Assembly (NCBI GenBank): GCA_035279525.1
Contig: DATEHQ010000166.1
Span: 1 to 22,649 of the forward strand
Direction: 5' to 3'
Length of the DNA stretch: 22,649 bases
From: DATEHQ01 sp035279525
GTDB lineage: Bacteria > Chloroflexota > Dormibacteria > Dormibacterales > Dormibacteraceae
The translations under genes were made by a program, and so were the position numbers. This document shows, in pieces, positions 15,111-21,744 of this stretch (its first letter is position 1; each line of letters opens with the position of its first letter). The notes beneath the pieces were generated by a model that did not search any database, was not told where the DNA came from, and saw only the letters and a list, made by a program, of their open reading frames with translations.

Positions 15111-15590
15111 ATGGAACGAAGGGAAACCGAGGTCCAGAGCGATCCCGTGACAGGCACGGTGCGCGAAGAGCGGCACGTCACCACAGGGCCGGCCGAGGAG
15201 CCGATCGCTCCGCCGGTGTCGGACACCGCCGAGGTCGTCAGCAGCTTCGATCCCGCCCGACGCGGCGTCGAGCTGATCTACCTCATCTTCGGCATCATCA
15301 ACGGTCTGCTGCTGATCCGGCTCATGCTCAAGCTGCTGGGGGCGAACCCACAGGCCGGCTTCACGCAGTTCGTCTACAACGTCTCGGCTGTCTTCCTGGG
15401 GCCGTTTCGAAACCTTCTGCCGACCGTCGGCAACGCCCAGGCGCAGCTGGAGACGTCGGTGATCGTCGCGATCATCGTCTACGCCCTGATCGGCATGGCG
15501 CTGGCGCGCCTGATCACGATCATGTTCTCGCGCAACGTCTCCGTCTCAAGGCGGACCCGCACCAGTGGGTTGAAGCCTCGAGGCTACTGA
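15111..15590 (+). CDS. YggT-family membrane protein
   Basis: The ATG at 15111 is chosen because GGAGGAG lies 5-10 nt upstream; a start at 15084 in the same frame has none. The 159-residue product has a polar, acidic N-terminal ~50 residues and a first membrane segment (about 53-76, IYLIFGIINGLLLIRLMLKLLGA). Next comes the YggT-type loop FTQFVYNVSAVFLGPFRNLLP (84-104), then a second membrane segment (about 116-139) and a short basic tail. YggT proteins are small integral membrane proteins of poorly defined role, linked in various bacteria to division, envelope or osmotic functions. It is monocistronic or co-transcribed with the DUF1906 gene, and a strong terminator follows. Confidence 0.9.
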   Translation: MERRETEVQSDPVTGTVREERHVTTGPAEEPIAPPVSDTAEVVSSFDPARRGVELIYLIFGIINGLLLIRLMLKLLGANPQAGFTQFVYNVSAVFLGPFRNLLPTVGNAQAQLETSVIVAIIVYALIGMALARLITIMFSRNVSVSRRTRTSGLKPRGY

Positions 15591-15615
15591 GCTGACCTGA
15601 GCGCGTGAACCGCGT

Positions 15616-15657
15616 GAGGACGCGGCCTTCGGCAAGGGGGCCGCGTCCTCTTTTTTT
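15616..15657 (+). terminator. Intrinsic (Rho-independent) terminator
   Basis: GAGGACGCGGCC (15616-15627) and GGCCGCGTCCTC (15639-15650) form a perfect 12-bp stem with an 11-nt loop, followed directly by seven T residues. It lies 25 bp after the YggT gene stop and separates it from the convergent GT20 gene. Confidence 0.95.
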
Positions 15658-15663
15658 CTCCGC

Positions 15664-17217
15664 TCAGCCGGCCCGCAGGCCGGCCGGGATGGCGGCCAGG
15701 TCCCTGATGTCCTGGACCTGTCGGGTGATCCAGCGTGCGATGTCGTTGGTGCGCACGACCTGGCGCGCGGCCTCGTTGAGCCGGCGCTTGTCCTCCACCT
15801 TCATCACGATGCCCTGGTGCATCGCCTCGGCCGTCGCCTCGATGTCGAAGGGATTGATCGACAGCACATGCTGATGCAGCTCTTCGTGAGCCCCCGCGTT
15901 CTCGGACAGCACGATCACACCGTCTGACCGATTGACCAGCGCGCCCTCCTTGACCACGAGGTTGAGGCCGTCGTAAACGGGGTTCACCAGCAGGACGTCG
16001 AAGTTGCGCAGCGCAGCCATGGCCTTGCGCACGTTCTCACCGAACTCCAGCCGGACCGGCTGCCAACCCTGGCCGCCGTACTGCGCGTTGATGCGCTGCA
16101 CCACCTGCCGCACCCTGCGCACGTAGTTCCGGTAAGCGGCCACGTCCTGCCGTGACGGCTGTAGAAAGGCCCAGAACTGGACCTTGCCCTTCAGCTCGGG
16201 ATGGTGGGCGAGGAGCTTCTCGTAGGCGAGAAATCCCCGCACGATGTTCTTGGACGGGTCGGTTCGGTCGATGCGCACGATGAGGTGCTGCGGTTTCCAG
16301 TCGCGAAGCTTTCGCTCCTCGACCATCACCCCGTGCGAGAAAGCGAGACGGGTCGTCGAGGCGACGTCGATCGAGATCGGGTAGTGACGCGCGTAGACCA
16401 CGCGGCCGTCGATCACCACGGCCCGCTCCTTCTCGTCGACCGCCAGCCCCCCGTTCTCCTCGCAAGTCATCAGGAAGTTGCGGACGTCGAGACTCGACTG
16501 GAAGCCGACGACGTCACAGCCGAGCAGCCCGTGCAGGATGGCGTCGCGCATCTCGCGCGGCAGCACCTTCCAGTACTGCGGGGTCGGCCACGGGATGTGG
16601 ATGAAGTGCTGGATCATGGCGCCCGGCAACTGCTCGCGGACGAGCTTCGGGACGAGATAGAGCTGGTAGTCGTGCACGAGCACCAGCGGCCGCTCAGGCA
16701 GCTGCTTGCCCACCTCCACCACCCTGCGGGCGAACTGCTTGTTCACCTCGACATAGCCACCGGTCCAGGCACGGTGGATGCGGCCGTTGATGATCGGCTG
16801 TTGGGCCAGGTCCCAGAGGTAGTGCTGGATGAACCACAGCACCGGGTTCGCGATCACCGAGTAGTACTGGTCGTACTGCTCCTGGGTCGGAGTGACGTAG
16901 TGGAGCCGCGCCTCGCCGCGGATGAGCGGAACCGACGATGAGGGGCCCTGCGCCGCGACCAGGTTTCGCTCGAGCTCGGTCCTGGCGCAGGCGACCCAGT
17001 CGGCTGCGGTGACCTCGGCCATGGTCAGGAGGGCCGTGATCACGCCTCCGGCGCCGCGCGTGAATCCGCCCTCGGGCCGCGGCTCGTGAGGAGCGCGATT
17101 GGCGACCACGATGGCTGAGCTGTGGGGCAGGGTTCGCGTCACGTAGGCGCGAAGGGACGACCCCGGACGGCGCCTCTCGACGCTCTCCGCAAAGGGCGTC
17201 TGGGCCATGTTGAGCAT
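15664..17217 (-). CDS. otsA: Trehalose-6-phosphate synthase (GT20)
   Basis: This 517-residue cytosolic glycosyltransferase should join UDP- or GDP/ADP-glucose to glucose-6-phosphate. GT20 landmarks are NRAPHEPRPEGGFTRGAGG (40-58, sugar-phosphate loop), NPVLWFIQHYLWDL (124-137), VHDYQLYLVPKLVRE (181-195), HIPWPTPQYWKVLP (207-220), GFQSSLDVRNFL (238-249), HYPISIDV (278-285), RIDRTDPSKNIVRGF (315-329), YDGLNLVVKEGALVN (415-429) and LSENAGAHEEL (437-447). The usual RLDYTKGI is replaced by RIDRTDPSKNI, a variant I recall from a subfamily in high-GC Terrabacteria, so the exact sugar acceptor is slightly less certain. ATG at 17217 shares one base with the PBP stop (TGATG), implying translational coupling. 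The open frame extends to 17619 within the PBP gene, but that part is a shadow. No OtsB phosphatase is in the window. Confidence 0.92.
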   Translation of the reverse strand: MLNMAQTPFAESVERRRPGSSLRAYVTRTLPHSSAIVVANRAPHEPRPEGGFTRGAGGVITALLTMAEVTAADWVACARTELERNLVAAQGPSSSVPLIRGEARLHYVTPTQEQYDQYYSVIANPVLWFIQHYLWDLAQQPIINGRIHRAWTGGYVEVNKQFARRVVEVGKQLPERPLVLVHDYQLYLVPKLVREQLPGAMIQHFIHIPWPTPQYWKVLPREMRDAILHGLLGCDVVGFQSSLDVRNFLMTCEENGGLAVDEKERAVVIDGRVVYARHYPISIDVASTTRLAFSHGVMVEERKLRDWKPQHLIVRIDRTDPSKNIVRGFLAYEKLLAHHPELKGKVQFWAFLQPSRQDVAAYRNYVRRVRQVVQRINAQYGGQGWQPVRLEFGENVRKAMAALRNFDVLLVNPVYDGLNLVVKEGALVNRSDGVIVLSENAGAHEELHQHVLSINPFDIEATAEAMHQGIVMKVEDKRRLNEAARQVVRTNDIARWITRQVQDIRDLAAIPAGLRAG

Positions 17218-19361
17218 CAAGGAGTCGCCTTTGGCGTGGGCGAGCCACCACCGCCTCCCGCCGCCGGCGTGGGCGATGGCGGCGGCGCGCTGGGCGGTGA
17301 AGGAATCGGCGACGGGCTCGGCGCCGGCGAAGGCGAGGCGGAAGGGCTTGCCGAGGCCGAGGGTCCGGCCGAGGGGCTGGCGGAGGCGGAGGCGCTTGGC
17401 GAAGAGGAAGGCTTGGGCGATTGGTTGCATGCCCCGGGAAGGAACGGGTCCTGCCTGTCGCCGCCACAGCCGATCACCACGCCGGAGGGCGTGTGGTACC
17501 AGTCGCGCATGTTCGAGGGAAGCTGGTTGACGAACCGCTTCATGACGCTCTTGCCCACGAGCTCTCCATAGGCGGTGATCAATCCGCCCCGGCCGTTCGG
17601 CGCGGTGTTGCCGACCCACGTACCGATCACGATGTCCGGGTTATAGGCCATGATCCAGGAGTCCGGGATCCCCCCGCTGCCATTGTCGCTCGTGCCGGTC
17701 TTGCTGGCCATCTGGCGGTTCCACCCGAAGTTCCACTGGTTCTGGTAGTCCTTCAGCACGTCGGTCATCAGGAAGGCCTCGGCCGGTGTCAGCACGGTCG
17801 TGCTGCGCGGGTTGTCGTGCCTGTAGATCGACTGTCCGCCGGCGTCGTCGACCTCTCTGATCAGGCTCAGGTCGACCCGCTGGCCCTGGTCGGCGAACGT
17901 CTGGTAACCCTGCACGTGCTCGAACAGCGTCACGTCGCTGCCGCCGATGGCCGTGGACAGGCCCGGGTCGAGCGGGCTGTTGATGCCCATCTGGTGGGCC
18001 AGGCTGATCACGTTCTGCATGCCCTCCATCTGGCCGACCTCGACCGCGGGGATGTTGCGTGAATTCAGGATCGCCGTGCGAGCCGTGATGTCACCCATAC
18101 CGCCGTTGTCGAAGTCGTGCGGCGTGTATCCGTTGAAGTTGGTCAGCCGGTCGTGGAGGATCGTGGCCCAGGTGATCTTGTGGTCCCGCAGCGCGGCCTC
18201 GTACACGTAGGGCTTGAATGAAGACCCCGGCTGGCGCTCGGCGAGCACGACGTCGTACTGACCCGCGATGGCGTCGTTTCCATAATCGGCCGAGCCGACC
18301 CACGCCAGAACCTCGCCCGTGCGGGGGTCGGCCGCGAGCAGCGCCGAGTTGTTCACGTGCGTCCAGGCGAGGTCCTTCACTCCGTCGGCCACCGACTCCT
18401 GGGCCATCTGCTGGAGGTTCAGGTCGAGCGTCGTGTGCACCACGATGCCGCCCTGCTGTATGGCAGCAGCGCCGAACATCTTCTCGAGGTCGACCAGGAC
18501 CTGGTCGACGAAGTGCGGCGCCTTGCTCTGGCGCGCGCTCGCCTGGATGTGGAGCTCCGCCTTCACGTCCTCCTGGCCGGCCTGGTCCGCCTGCTGGCGC
18601 GTCAGCACGTTGGTGGCCACCAGCCCGTCGAGGACGTAGAGGGCGCGCTGGTGGGCGAGGTCGTAATGCGTGACCGGGTCATAGGCTGTGGGCGCCTGGA
18701 TCAGGCCCGCCAGAAAGGCGGCTTCGGCCGGCGTGAGGTTTTTGGTGTCCTTCCCGAAGTAGGTGCGCGCGGCAGCCCCCGCTCCATAGGCTCCATGCCC
18801 GAAGTAGACGCGATTCAGGTACATGGTCAGGATCTGGTCCTTCGAGTAGCGCTGCTCGAGCGTTACCGCCAGCACCAGCTCCTGCACCTTGCGCGTGAGC
18901 GATTTCTGCGGCGTCAGCAGCTGGATCTTCACCAGCTGCTGCGTGATGCTGCTGCCACCTTCGTTCAGCGAATGCGAGGTCACGTCGACCCACAGGGCCC
19001 GCGCCGTGGAACCCACGTCGATCGCGCCGTGGTTGTAGAAGTTGCGGTCCTCCGCCGCGAGCACGGCCTTGGGCATGTAGGTGCCCATCTCCTGGAGCGT
19101 GAGATTGATGTGGTAATGGCCCTGCGGGTTCCAGTCTTCGATGAGCTTTCCATTGCGGTCGACCACGACGACATCACCCGCGGCCAGGACGTCCTCGGTC
19201 GGGTTCGGCAGGTCCTTGATGGCCCAGAGCACATAGAGGGTCGAGGCGATCAGGCAGATGCCGACCACCGACGCGATCCAGGCTCGCTTGGCCCACAGCC
19301 AGGCGATGGGTCGAATCCAGAGCGCCCGCTTTCGGCCACGGCTGGACGGTGTGGTGACCAC
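17217..19361 (-). CDS. Class A (bifunctional) penicillin-binding protein with Ser/Pro tail
   Basis: This 714-residue protein has a basic N-terminus and a single membrane anchor (about 28-48). The GT51 domain has catalytic E104 in AVLAAEDRNFYNHGAID, GGSSITQQLVK (135-145) and LYLN-type MYLNRVYFGHGAYG. The transpeptidase has SSFK (S380, K383), SRN (434-436) and KTGTS (554-558). After a Cys-containing segment the last ~67 residues (648-714) are a Ser/Pro/Ala and Gly low-complexity tail, as in many actinobacterial PBP1 proteins. The GTG at 19361 is preferred because GAGGAGGAG lies 8-16 nt upstream; the open frame reaches a TTG at 19433 that has no ribosome-binding site. The stop overlaps the start of the GT20 gene by one base, tying wall synthesis and trehalose-phosphate synthesis to one transcript. 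Confidence 0.95.
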   Translation of the reverse strand: MVTTPSSRGRKRALWIRPIAWLWAKRAWIASVVGICLIASTLYVLWAIKDLPNPTEDVLAAGDVVVVDRNGKLIEDWNPQGHYHINLTLQEMGTYMPKAVLAAEDRNFYNHGAIDVGSTARALWVDVTSHSLNEGGSSITQQLVKIQLLTPQKSLTRKVQELVLAVTLEQRYSKDQILTMYLNRVYFGHGAYGAGAAARTYFGKDTKNLTPAEAAFLAGLIQAPTAYDPVTHYDLAHQRALYVLDGLVATNVLTRQQADQAGQEDVKAELHIQASARQSKAPHFVDQVLVDLEKMFGAAAIQQGGIVVHTTLDLNLQQMAQESVADGVKDLAWTHVNNSALLAADPRTGEVLAWVGSADYGNDAIAGQYDVVLAERQPGSSFKPYVYEAALRDHKITWATILHDRLTNFNGYTPHDFDNGGMGDITARTAILNSRNIPAVEVGQMEGMQNVISLAHQMGINSPLDPGLSTAIGGSDVTLFEHVQGYQTFADQGQRVDLSLIREVDDAGGQSIYRHDNPRSTTVLTPAEAFLMTDVLKDYQNQWNFGWNRQMASKTGTSDNGSGGIPDSWIMAYNPDIVIGTWVGNTAPNGRGGLITAYGELVGKSVMKRFVNQLPSNMRDWYHTPSGVVIGCGGDRQDPFLPGACNQSPKPSSSPSASASASPSAGPSASASPSASPSPAPSPSPIPSPPSAPPPSPTPAAGGGGGSPTPKATP

Positions 19362-19410
19362 CCTTCGCGCTCCTCCTCGAGCGCTCGGTTGGCGCGCGGC
19401 TCGATGCCCC

Positions 19411-19503
19411 GCTGGAGCGCTTCGAGAGAACAACGTCCGGTCTGATCGGGCTACTCGGGAGGCTCGGGAGCCTCAATCCAAGTTCGAATCCCGCCTCCGG
19501 CGA
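19411..19503 (+). other. tRNA-like relic upstream of the PBP gene
   Basis: The 3' part GTTCGAATCCCGCCTCCGGC (19482-19501) matches the T-loop and acceptor end of bacterial tRNAs. GCTGGAG (19411-19417) can pair with CTCCGGC (19495-19501) as a 7-bp acceptor with one G-U pair. GTCCG/CGGGC (19435-19439, 19447-19451) encloses a 7-nt loop GTCTGAT with T at position 33. The T-stem fails (CCAAG against CCCGC) and no D-arm is convincing, so this is not a working tRNA; it is at most a decayed copy or chance. Confidence 0.2.
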
Positions 19504-19507
19504 GCTT

Positions 19508-20161
19508 CTAGTCGAACTCCACGGCGATGTAGCCGTAGCCGTTCGCCCCGACGACCCAGGCGGTGGCGACGTAGTGATAAGACCCGAGGATGTTGGCCTT
19601 GTGCTCGGCGCTGTTCATGAAAGCGTTGTTGATGATCGAGTCGTTGGCCCCGAGGGTGTAATAGCCGACGTTCTCGCCTGACCGGTTGCCGATGTGGCAG
19701 GCGAGGTCCTGGTACACGCCATTCGCGTGCGACATCACCTCGGCGGCCGCCATGCGACGGGCGTTGGCCAGCGCGACAGCGTAGAGGCAGCCGTTCCACG
19801 CGAGCGGTGCCAAGCCATAGCGCGCGCGGTCCCGGTTGATGAGCGCCTGCTGGCCGCTCACCGAGTAGAGGCGTGGCGGGGAAGGATGGGTACCCGAGCC
19901 CGGCGCTGCGGCTTTTGGAGCGGTGGAGGTGGATCCCGCGGCGGTGGCAGGTTTGGACGGCGCCGGAGTCGGGGTCGGAAGAGCGGCCGGATGCGGGAGC
20001 CGGGACGGCGGGTAGGGCAGGCTGCCGACCGATTCATTGGTGGATGTCTGGTGTGACGCCGTGAGTTGATTCGGGTGGTTCGAATGCAGGTGCGCGAGGG
20101 TGGCGCCCGCGGCTACCGCGAGCACGATCAACAGCCCCCCAAACCCGGACAGGATCCGCAT
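19508..20161 (-). CDS. Secreted CAP-domain (SCP/PR-1-like) protein
   Basis: This 217-residue protein has an N-terminal signal or anchor helix (about 5-24) and a Pro/Ala/Ser/Thr-rich linker (about 45-98). The C-terminal CAP domain (about 103-217) shows LINRDRARYGLAPLAWN, H145 in VMSHANG, E163 in GENVG, and E186/H187 in NSAEHKANILGS. These are the residues that form the CAP cavity, and all four are present. It ends with the usual strand YGYIAVEFD. C125 and C155 could form a disulfide. Bacterial CAP proteins are extracellular and of mostly unknown function, often tied to the envelope or lipids. ATG at 20161 has no clear ribosome-binding site. It lies between the APH-like kinase and the PBP gene on the same strand; the 114 bp before it include an A/T-rich patch at 20215-20226 that may hold a promoter. 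Confidence 0.92.
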   Translation of the reverse strand: MRILSGFGGLLIVLAVAAGATLAHLHSNHPNQLTASHQTSTNESVGSLPYPPSRLPHPAALPTPTPAPSKPATAAGSTSTAPKAAAPGSGTHPSPPRLYSVSGQQALINRDRARYGLAPLAWNGCLYAVALANARRMAAAEVMSHANGVYQDLACHIGNRSGENVGYYTLGANDSIINNAFMNSAEHKANILGSYHYVATAWVVGANGYGYIAVEFD

Positions 20162-20275
20162 GACCGGCCGCTGAGTCTGACCGGGGGCGGCTGCGACCCG
20201 CGCAAGCCTGGGTTAAAGCTTGTAAAAAGCGGCCTGGCGGGGATTTCGTGCCTGATCTGGACCGGCGGCCGGCCG

Positions 20276-21619
20276 CTATTCGGGGATCCGGCTCTTCAGG
20301 CGCTCGAATCCGTGGACGAGGAAGGTCTCGGCGATCCGCTCCCACCCTGGAGTCTGGGACCACATGAAGGCCATGGCCCGCAGCGCGTACTGCAGCGCCT
20401 CGTAGACCCCGAATCGCTGCAGGGTCGCGTTCGGCCTGAGCTCTCGGTAGCGGCGGATGAACAGCTCACGCGTCTCCTCGGCGGCCACCGAATGCGTCCA
20501 GTCCCTGGGCGACGACGGGATGAGGTAGGCGCAGAACTTGCCCAGGTCGTAGCTCGTCTCGGCAAGCGCGAAGTAGTCGAAGTCGATCAGCGTGAAGTGG
20601 TCGTTGTGGAACAGGAACTGGTCGTACTTCAGGTCCCCATGCGTGGGCCGGCATTCCTCCTCGTCGGTTCGCCGCACGTGCTCTCGCATGTGCGCCAGCA
20701 GGTCGTTCAGCATGAAGTGACCGGCCGGGAGGACGTACTTGAACTGCTCGGACACGCGGTGGAGACGGGCCAGCTCGTTTTCGATGTGGATCCGCCCGTC
20801 GGGTTCGACCCCTGACTCGTGGATCACGGCGAGCGCTTCCGCGGCGGCGTTGCCGGCCATCATGAACTCCGTGCTGGCGCGGTTGCCGCCGACCGGCCTG
20901 CCCTTCACGCCTTCCTCGAGCAGCATGCCCAGCTCGTCGACGTAGGCCAGAGGACGCGGGAGGTTCAGCAGCCCGGGGTATCTCTCGGCGGCCTGCCACA
21001 GACCCTTGACCACGTTGAAGGTCCTCAATCCCCGCTGCCCCGGCTGCACCTTTCCGTAGATCGTCGCCGGGAAGCCCGTCGCGTCAACCGTGTAGCGCAG
21101 GATGGTCCCGACCTCGGGCACGTAGCGCACCCTCTCGATGCCGACCTTGGTCGAAGCCGAGAGCATGTCCTTCGTCGGGCTCCCGTCGAGACCGAACAGA
21201 AGATGCGCCACCGTGATCGGATCGTTGGCCAGCGGCAGGTTCGGCATCGCCGGGTCGAAGGGATAGAACCAGTAGGCGTGGCGGGACTCTGGAAACAGGG
21301 TTGGGTAGCCAAGACCGTTGAGGGGGTCCGGCAGGCGCCCGCCACCCATCTGTACGAGGCGCTCGCTGAGGTCAGCCCAGGCCCGGTCATTGAGCGCGCC
21401 CTTGGCGACGAGCCGCAGGTTGCGCTCCTCCTCGTCCTTATTAATGTCGATGCTGAACATCGACCAGTAGGAATCGGGCGGCTCGAGGCGCGTGCCCCTC
21501 TTCCGGACGCGGTCGATTTCCCAACCGGTGCCGGCGAACAGATTCTGTAGATAGGCGGCCACCGAATCGCCGTCGGTGGCGACGTCCATGGTTACAAGCG
21601 ATGGTGATTGCGTTGTCAT
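20276..21619 (-). CDS. APH-like phosphotransferase (small-molecule kinase), substrate unknown
   Basis: This 447-residue protein has a kinase-like fold. Its C-terminal half has the Brenner-type catalytic loop PTHGDLKYDQFLF (H327, D329) followed by the metal-binding LIDFDYF (D346, D348), and ALAETSYDLGKFCAYL resembles the segment after the catalytic core in APH/choline kinase proteins. IYGKVQ (187-192) may hold the ATP-binding lysine. The loop position normally occupied by Asn (HGDxxxxN) is Gln334 here, a change I recall in other APH-family sugar-kinase-like proteins. The N-terminal ~160 residues (AAYLQNLFAGTGWEIDRVRKRGTRL) are an extra domain that I do not recognise. Sitting upstream of CAP, PBP and GT20 genes, it may phosphorylate a sugar or envelope precursor; antibiotic resistance is not implied. 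No ribosome-binding site precedes ATG 21619; ATG 21589 is an alternative. Confidence 0.85.
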   Translation of the reverse strand: MTTQSPSLVTMDVATDGDSVAAYLQNLFAGTGWEIDRVRKRGTRLEPPDSYWSMFSIDINKDEEERNLRLVAKGALNDRAWADLSERLVQMGGGRLPDPLNGLGYPTLFPESRHAYWFYPFDPAMPNLPLANDPITVAHLLFGLDGSPTKDMLSASTKVGIERVRYVPEVGTILRYTVDATGFPATIYGKVQPGQRGLRTFNVVKGLWQAAERYPGLLNLPRPLAYVDELGMLLEEGVKGRPVGGNRASTEFMMAGNAAAEALAVIHESGVEPDGRIHIENELARLHRVSEQFKYVLPAGHFMLNDLLAHMREHVRRTDEEECRPTHGDLKYDQFLFHNDHFTLIDFDYFALAETSYDLGKFCAYLIPSSPRDWTHSVAAEETRELFIRRYRELRPNATLQRFGVYEALQYALRAMAFMWSQTPGWERIAETFLVHGFERLKSRIPE

Positions 21620-21643
21620 TGCAAGCGGATTGGCCTACTAGGG

Positions 21644-21744
21644 AACGCTAAGCGGGGCGTTCTGCGACATATCCCCGTCAAAAAAGACGGGGCCCATGTC
21701 CAGGATGGCGGCGAGGCAATCGCTCATCCACATGGAGGTGGGCA
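21644..21744 (+). promoter_or_regulatory. Three-hairpin leader before the secreted repeat protein
   Basis: Successive hairpins are AACGC/GCGTT (21644-21648, 21657-21661), CCCCGTC-A6-GACGGGG (21673-21692, perfect 7-bp stem), and CCATGT..GGAT / ATCC-ACATGG (21694-21706 with 21726-21735). The last includes the first two bases of the GGAGG ribosome-binding site at 21734-21738. This suggests a regulated leader, possibly a riboswitch or thermosensor, but it matches no class I know. Confidence 0.4.

Noticed and set aside
17218..17619. N-terminal extension of the GT20 frame over the PBP tail
   Set aside because: Out-of-frame shadow of the PBP C-terminus; ATG 17217 fits the family length and overlaps the PBP stop.
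18357..19445. 362-aa plus-strand ORF opposite the second PBP
   Set aside because: Antisense of a PBP with complete GT51 and transpeptidase motifs; no motif on this strand.
19411..19503. Functional tRNA gene
   Set aside because: The T-stem does not pair (CCAAG against CCCGC), position 8 is not T and no D-arm is formed.
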